Source: an uncultured Angelakisella sp. (lineage in GTDB: Bacteria > Bacillota > Clostridia > Oscillospirales > Ruminococcaceae). Taken from it: a DNA stretch of 9,490 nt. Position 1 is the first letter of the stretch. Every line of letters starts with the position of its first letter. Below, in pieces: positions 6,495 through 9,490 of the stretch. The stretch spans positions 1-9,490 of the forward strand of contig CANOCD010000030.1 in the NCBI GenBank assembly GCA_947564495.1, given 5' to 3'. A model generated the notes under the pieces. The model searched no databases. It saw only the letters and a list, made by a program, of their open reading frames with translations, and was not told where the DNA came from. The position numbers and the translations under genes are program-made.

Positions 6495-7322
6495 ATGATA
6501 AAAAAACTGGCAAGCTGCTGGCGGCGTTACAGCCAGGTCATCCTGGGGGGCGGCCTCTTTCTCCTCATCGTGCTGATGGCGGTCTTCGCCCCCCTCATCG
6601 CCACCCACGACCCCGGCGCCTACGCCATGCGGGAGGCCCTTCAGGAGCCCGGCCCGGCCCACCTCTGCGGCACCGACGCCTTCGGCCGGGACGTCTTTTC
6701 CCGCATCGTCTACGGGGCCCGGATCTCCCTGACCATCGCCCTGGCGGTGCTGGTGGTCTGCGGGGCGCTGGGGACGGTGCTGGGCCTTCTCTCCGGCTAC
6801 TACCGTTGGGCGGAGGCCACCATCATGCGGCTGATGGACGGGCTCATGGCCTTTCCCTCCATCCTCCTGGCCCTGGTCATCCTGACGGTGTTCGGCTCAG
6901 GCATCCAGAACATCATTCTGGCCCTTTCCATCTCCTACCTTCCCCGGGTCGTTCGCACCATACGGGGGGCGGTCATCTCGGTGAAGGAGTATGAACACGT
7001 GGAGGCGGCCCGGGCCATGGGGGCTTCCGACGCCCGGATCATCTTCAAGTACATCCTGCCCCTCTGCGTCTCCCCGCTGATCATCCGCCTCACCCTCATC
7101 ATGGCCCTCACCGTCCTGTCCGAATCCAGTCTGACCTTCCTGGGGGTGGGCCTTTCCCCGGAGATCCCCAGCTGGGGGAACATCCTCAGCGAGGGGCGGC
7201 AGTACATCACCACCTCCCCTTACCTCATCACCCTGCCGGGGCTGGCCATCGTGCTGGCGGTCCTTTCCCTAAATACCCTGGGGGACGGGCTCCGGGACCT
7301 GCTGGACCCCAGGCTGAAATAG
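6495..7322 (+). CDS. dppC: Peptide-type ABC transporter permease, DppC/OppC family
   Basis: A 275-residue permease, the partner of the DppB-like protein. It has the N-terminal helix (about 16-36), the family block GTDAFGRDVFSRIVYGARIS (59-78), further helices near 80-101, 120-134, 136-150, 190-207 and 241-260, and the EAA loop EHVEAARAMGASDARIIFKY (167-186). SSLTFLGVGLSPEIPSWGNI (211-230) and the terminal GDGLRDLLDPRLK are also family signatures. AGGAGGGG at 6478-6485, directly after the stop of the previous gene, gives a nine-base spacing to the ATG. The TAG stop is followed at once by the ribosome site of the next gene. Co-transcription with dppB and dppD is expected. Confidence 0.93.
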   Translation: MIKKLASCWRRYSQVILGGGLFLLIVLMAVFAPLIATHDPGAYAMREALQEPGPAHLCGTDAFGRDVFSRIVYGARISLTIALAVLVVCGALGTVLGLLSGYYRWAEATIMRLMDGLMAFPSILLALVILTVFGSGIQNIILALSISYLPRVVRTIRGAVISVKEYEHVEAARAMGASDARIIFKYILPLCVSPLIIRLTLIMALTVLSESSLTFLGVGLSPEIPSWGNILSEGRQYITTSPYLITLPGLAIVLAVLSLNTLGDGLRDLLDPRLK

Positions 7323-7332
7323 GAGGCTCGCC

Positions 7333-8325
7333 ATGAAGGAACCGAACATCGTCCTGGAGGCCCGGGACCTCAACGTGGATTTCCACAACCCGGACCGCAC
7401 CGTAAAGATCGTCAACAACGTCAGCTTTTCCATCGCCCGGGGGGAGACCCTGGGCATCGTGGGGGAGTCGGGCTGCGGCAAGAGCATGACCTCCCTGGCG
7501 GTGATGGGCCTGGTCCCCAAGCCGGGGAAGGCCACCGGCCAGGTGCTGCTGGAGGGGACCGACCTCCTGGGGCTGCCGGGGAAGGAGCTGCGGAAGATCC
7601 GGGGCAACCGGATCTCCATGATCTTCCAGGAGCCCATGACCAGCCTGAACCCGGTGTTCACCGTGGGGGACCAGCTGATGGAGGTGTTCCGCCTCCACCA
7701 GAACGCCTCCAAAGCCGAGGCCCGGGAGAAGGCCATCGAAGCCCTGCGGATGGTGAACATCGCCATGCCGGAACAGCGGTTCGGGGAGTACCCCCACCAG
7801 CTTTCCGGCGGGATGCGCCAGCGGGTGATGATCGCCATGGCCCTCTCCTGCGACCCCCAGGTCCTCATCGCCGACGAGCCCACCACCGCCCTGGACGTCA
7901 CCATCCAGGCCCAGATATTGGAGCTGATGAAGGACCTGAAGGAGCGGCTGGGCACCGCCATCATGCTCATCACCCACGACCTGGGGGTGGTCTCCCAGGT
8001 GTGCAGCCGGGTGGTCATCCTCTACTGCGGCCAGGTCATCGAGGAGGCCCCGGTGGAAGAGATCTTCGGGGACCCCCTCCACCCCTACACCCGGGGGCTG
8101 CTCCGGAGCCTGCCCGCCATCGGGCGGCGGGAGAAGCTGTACGTCATCCCCGGCAGCGTCCCCGGCGCCCGGGATTTCCCGACCGGCTGCGTCTTTCACC
8201 CCCGGTGCGAAAGGGCCTGCGGGCGCTGCCGGGAGGAGGCTCCGCCCTTCTTTGACCGGGGCGGCGGACACCGCTGCAAATGCTGGCTCTACGACACAGG
8301 GGAAGGAGGGCTGACCCATGGATGA
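7333..8325 (+). CDS. dppD: Peptide-type ABC transporter ATP-binding protein, DppD/OppD family
   Basis: A 330-residue cytoplasmic ATPase. Walker A is GESGCGKS (44-51), the Q-loop glutamine is Q99, the signature is LSGGM (157-161), Walker B is VLIADEP (177-183) with catalytic E182, the D-loop is ALD (186-188), and the H-loop histidine is H215, so it looks fully active. A C-terminal oligopeptide/dipeptide extension starts near 235 with HPYT (250-253) and carries GCVFHPRC. Conserved cysteines C286, C292, C299 and C317 fit the set reported to bind an iron-sulfur cluster in some DppD proteins. C296 and C315 are additional. AGGAGG overlapping the preceding stop serves its ATG. The last eight bases overlap the start of the partner ATPase gene, so the two are probably translated together as a heterodimer. 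Confidence 0.94.
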   Translation: MKEPNIVLEARDLNVDFHNPDRTVKIVNNVSFSIARGETLGIVGESGCGKSMTSLAVMGLVPKPGKATGQVLLEGTDLLGLPGKELRKIRGNRISMIFQEPMTSLNPVFTVGDQLMEVFRLHQNASKAEAREKAIEALRMVNIAMPEQRFGEYPHQLSGGMRQRVMIAMALSCDPQVLIADEPTTALDVTIQAQILELMKDLKERLGTAIMLITHDLGVVSQVCSRVVILYCGQVIEEAPVEEIFGDPLHPYTRGLLRSLPAIGRREKLYVIPGSVPGARDFPTGCVFHPRCERACGRCREEAPPFFDRGGGHRCKCWLYDTGEGGLTHG

Positions 8326-9310
8326 CCGACAGAAAAAGGTACTGCTCCGGGTGCGGGGCCTGAAAAAATGGTTCCCCATCCACCGGGGGATCACCTCCCG
8401 GGTGGCGGGCTATGTCAAGGCGGTGGACGACGTCAGCTACGACGTCTACCAGGGGGAGACCCTTGGCCTGGTGGGGGAGTCGGGCTGCGGCAAGACCACC
8501 CTGGCCCGGACCTCCCTGCGCCTGCTGGAACCCACCGCCGGGGAGATCCAGTTCGACGGCCAGGATTTCCGGGCCCTGGGCCGCCGGGAGCTGCGCCAGG
8601 CCCGGAAGAATATGCAGATCGTCTTCCAGGACCCCTTCGGCTCCCTCCACCCCAAGATGAAGATCGGCCGGATCATCGAGGAGCCCCTCATCATCAGCGG
8701 GGTCAAAGACAAGGCCGCCCGGAGAAAGCGGGTGGAGGAGCTCATCGTCCGGGCGGGGCTCAAGACCGAGCACCTGGACCGGTACCCCCACGAATTTTCC
8801 GGCGGCCAGCGCCAGCGTGTCGTCATCGCCCGGGCCCTGGCCACCAACCCCAAGCTCATCATCTGCGACGAGCCGGTCTCCGCCCTGGACGTCTCGGTGC
8901 GCTCCCAGATCCTCAACCTGCTGGAGGAGCTGCAAGAAAGCCTGGGCCTCACCTACCTGTTCATCAGCCACGACCTTTCGGTGGTGGAGCACATCTGCGA
9001 CCGTGTAGCGGTGATGTACCTGGGGCAGATGGTGGAGCTGGGCACCCGGGAGCAGATCTACGGCGGGATGCTCCACCCCTACACCAAGGCGCTGCTCTCC
9101 GCCATCCCCCTTGCGGGGGGAGAAAAGCGGGAGCGGATCGCCCTGGAGGGGGACATCCCCAGCCCGGCCAAGCCCCCGGAGGGCTGCCGCTTCCACACCC
9201 GCTGCCCCTATGTGGCGGAGGTCTGCAAGACGGTCCCGCCCTTCGAGGACGCCGGGGAGGGTCACCGGGTGGCCTGCCACCGCTGGCGGGAGCTGGCGGG
9301 AACGAAATAG
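8318..9310 (+). CDS. dppF: Peptide-type ABC transporter ATP-binding protein, DppF/OppF family
   Basis: A 330-residue cytoplasmic ATPase, the second nucleotide-binding subunit. It has the OppF/DppF-type opening LKKWFPIHRG (15-24), Walker A GESGCGKT (53-60), Q104, signature FSGGQ (160-164), Walker B LIICDEP (180-186) with catalytic E185, and H218. The C-terminal extension holds HPYTKALLSAIP (253-264) and cysteines C290, C296, C303 and C320 in the family spacing. The ATG overlaps the dppD stop by eight bases, with GGAGGG a few bases upstream inside dppD. It is the last gene of the operon. A strong hairpin begins 25 bases after its stop. With the other four genes it completes a five-component importer of the DppABCDF type. 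Confidence 0.94.
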   Translation: MDDRQKKVLLRVRGLKKWFPIHRGITSRVAGYVKAVDDVSYDVYQGETLGLVGESGCGKTTLARTSLRLLEPTAGEIQFDGQDFRALGRRELRQARKNMQIVFQDPFGSLHPKMKIGRIIEEPLIISGVKDKAARRKRVEELIVRAGLKTEHLDRYPHEFSGGQRQRVVIARALATNPKLIICDEPVSALDVSVRSQILNLLEELQESLGLTYLFISHDLSVVEHICDRVAVMYLGQMVELGTREQIYGGMLHPYTKALLSAIPLAGGEKRERIALEGDIPSPAKPPEGCRFHTRCPYVAEVCKTVPPFEDAGEGHRVACHRWRELAGTK

Positions 9311-9335
9311 CCTTTCTCATTTATCCTCATTTCAA

Positions 9336-9380
9336 CACGAGGCAAGGCCGGCGGGGGAGAACCGCCGGCCTTGCCTCGTG
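9336..9380. terminator. 19-bp perfect hairpin between convergent genes, probable bidirectional terminator
   Basis: CACGAGGCAAGGCCGGCGG (9336-9354) and its exact reverse complement (9362-9380) flank a seven-base loop. It lies between the dppF stop (9310) and the stop of the convergent gene (9397), where a shared terminator is expected. There is no run of T on either side, so it is not a standard intrinsic terminator. It may act as a transcript-end stabiliser or work with another termination factor. Confidence 0.65.
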
Positions 9381-9394
9381 CCGGGTCAGAGGGG

Positions 9395-9490
9395 CTATAG
9401 GGTATAAAGTTCGTACTCGTTTTCACAGGGGTTTCCCCAGCAAAGATAGGCGTACCCCCGGTCCAGACAGTAGATGGTGGAGGCGATGGT
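9395..9490 (-). CDS. Second peptidase C45 / acyltransferase-like hydrolase, C-terminal end only (partial)
   Basis: The last 31 codons and the TAG stop of a gene entering from the right edge on the minus strand. The peptide begins TIASTIYCLDRG and ends with CWGNPCENEYELYTL. It aligns without gaps to residues 333-363 of the hydrolase at 1211-2302 (TIASAIYDLKGG ... CKGNPCSGEYVTYRL). By hand count 18 of 31 positions are identical, including the GNPC motif and the same C-terminal end point. It is thus very probably a paralogue, convergent with the transporter operon. The catalytic part lies outside the window, so integrity cannot be judged. Confidence 0.8.
   Translation of the reverse strand, partial: TIASTIYCLDRGYAYLCWGNPCENEYELYTL

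Noticed and set aside
1..9490. CRISPR arrays, tRNA or rRNA genes, insertion sequences, prophage or attachment sites
   Set aside because: No spaced repeats, clover-leaf-like sequence, transposase or integrase coding, or flanking direct repeats were seen on either strand.

Overview
The window is GC-rich, densely packed bacterial DNA. Strong AGGAGG-type ribosome binding sites, TTG starts, a sigma-A style extended -10 promoter and the gene families together suggest a high-GC Firmicute, probably a Clostridia/Oscillospiraceae-type anaerobe. That assignment is inference, because no rRNA or marker gene is present.

Layout, left to right. (1) At the left edge a strong leftward promoter (53-82) sits directly over the stop codon of the regulator gene and feeds a gene of which only seven codons are visible (1-23, minus). 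(2) A LysR-family regulator is on the minus strand (79-1041). (3) A short AT-rich divergent control region (1042-1210) holds a T-N11-A LysR box, a second inverted repeat 31 bp away, and overlapping promoters for both directions. (4) Six genes follow on the plus strand, plus a solute-binding protein among them, in what looks like one operon: a peptidase C45 / penicillin acyltransferase-like Ntn hydrolase (1211-2302), an NhaC-family Na+/H+ antiporter (2299-3756, ATGA overlap), and then a complete peptide-type ABC importer with lipoprotein binding protein (3809-5452), DppB-like (5530-6477) and DppC-like (6495-7322) permeases, and DppD-like (7333-8325) and DppF-like (8318-9310) ATPases. A 12-bp perfect hairpin lies between the binding-protein gene and the permease genes. 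(5) A 19-bp perfect hairpin (9336-9380) closes the operon. (6) At the right edge, on the minus strand and convergent with the operon, are the last 31 codons of a second C45-type hydrolase (9395-9490), recognised because they align without gaps to the C-terminus of the first.

How the parts may work together (inference): the ABC system would import a small peptide-like or N-acylated amino compound, the cytosolic C45 enzyme would cleave its amide bond, and the NhaC-type antiporter, translationally coupled to the hydrolase, would exchange an ion or a product. The LysR protein would sense the substrate or product and switch on the operon from the divergent promoter. A second hydrolase at the far end suggests a dedicated locus for one class of amide compounds. 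The substrate cannot be read from the sequence.
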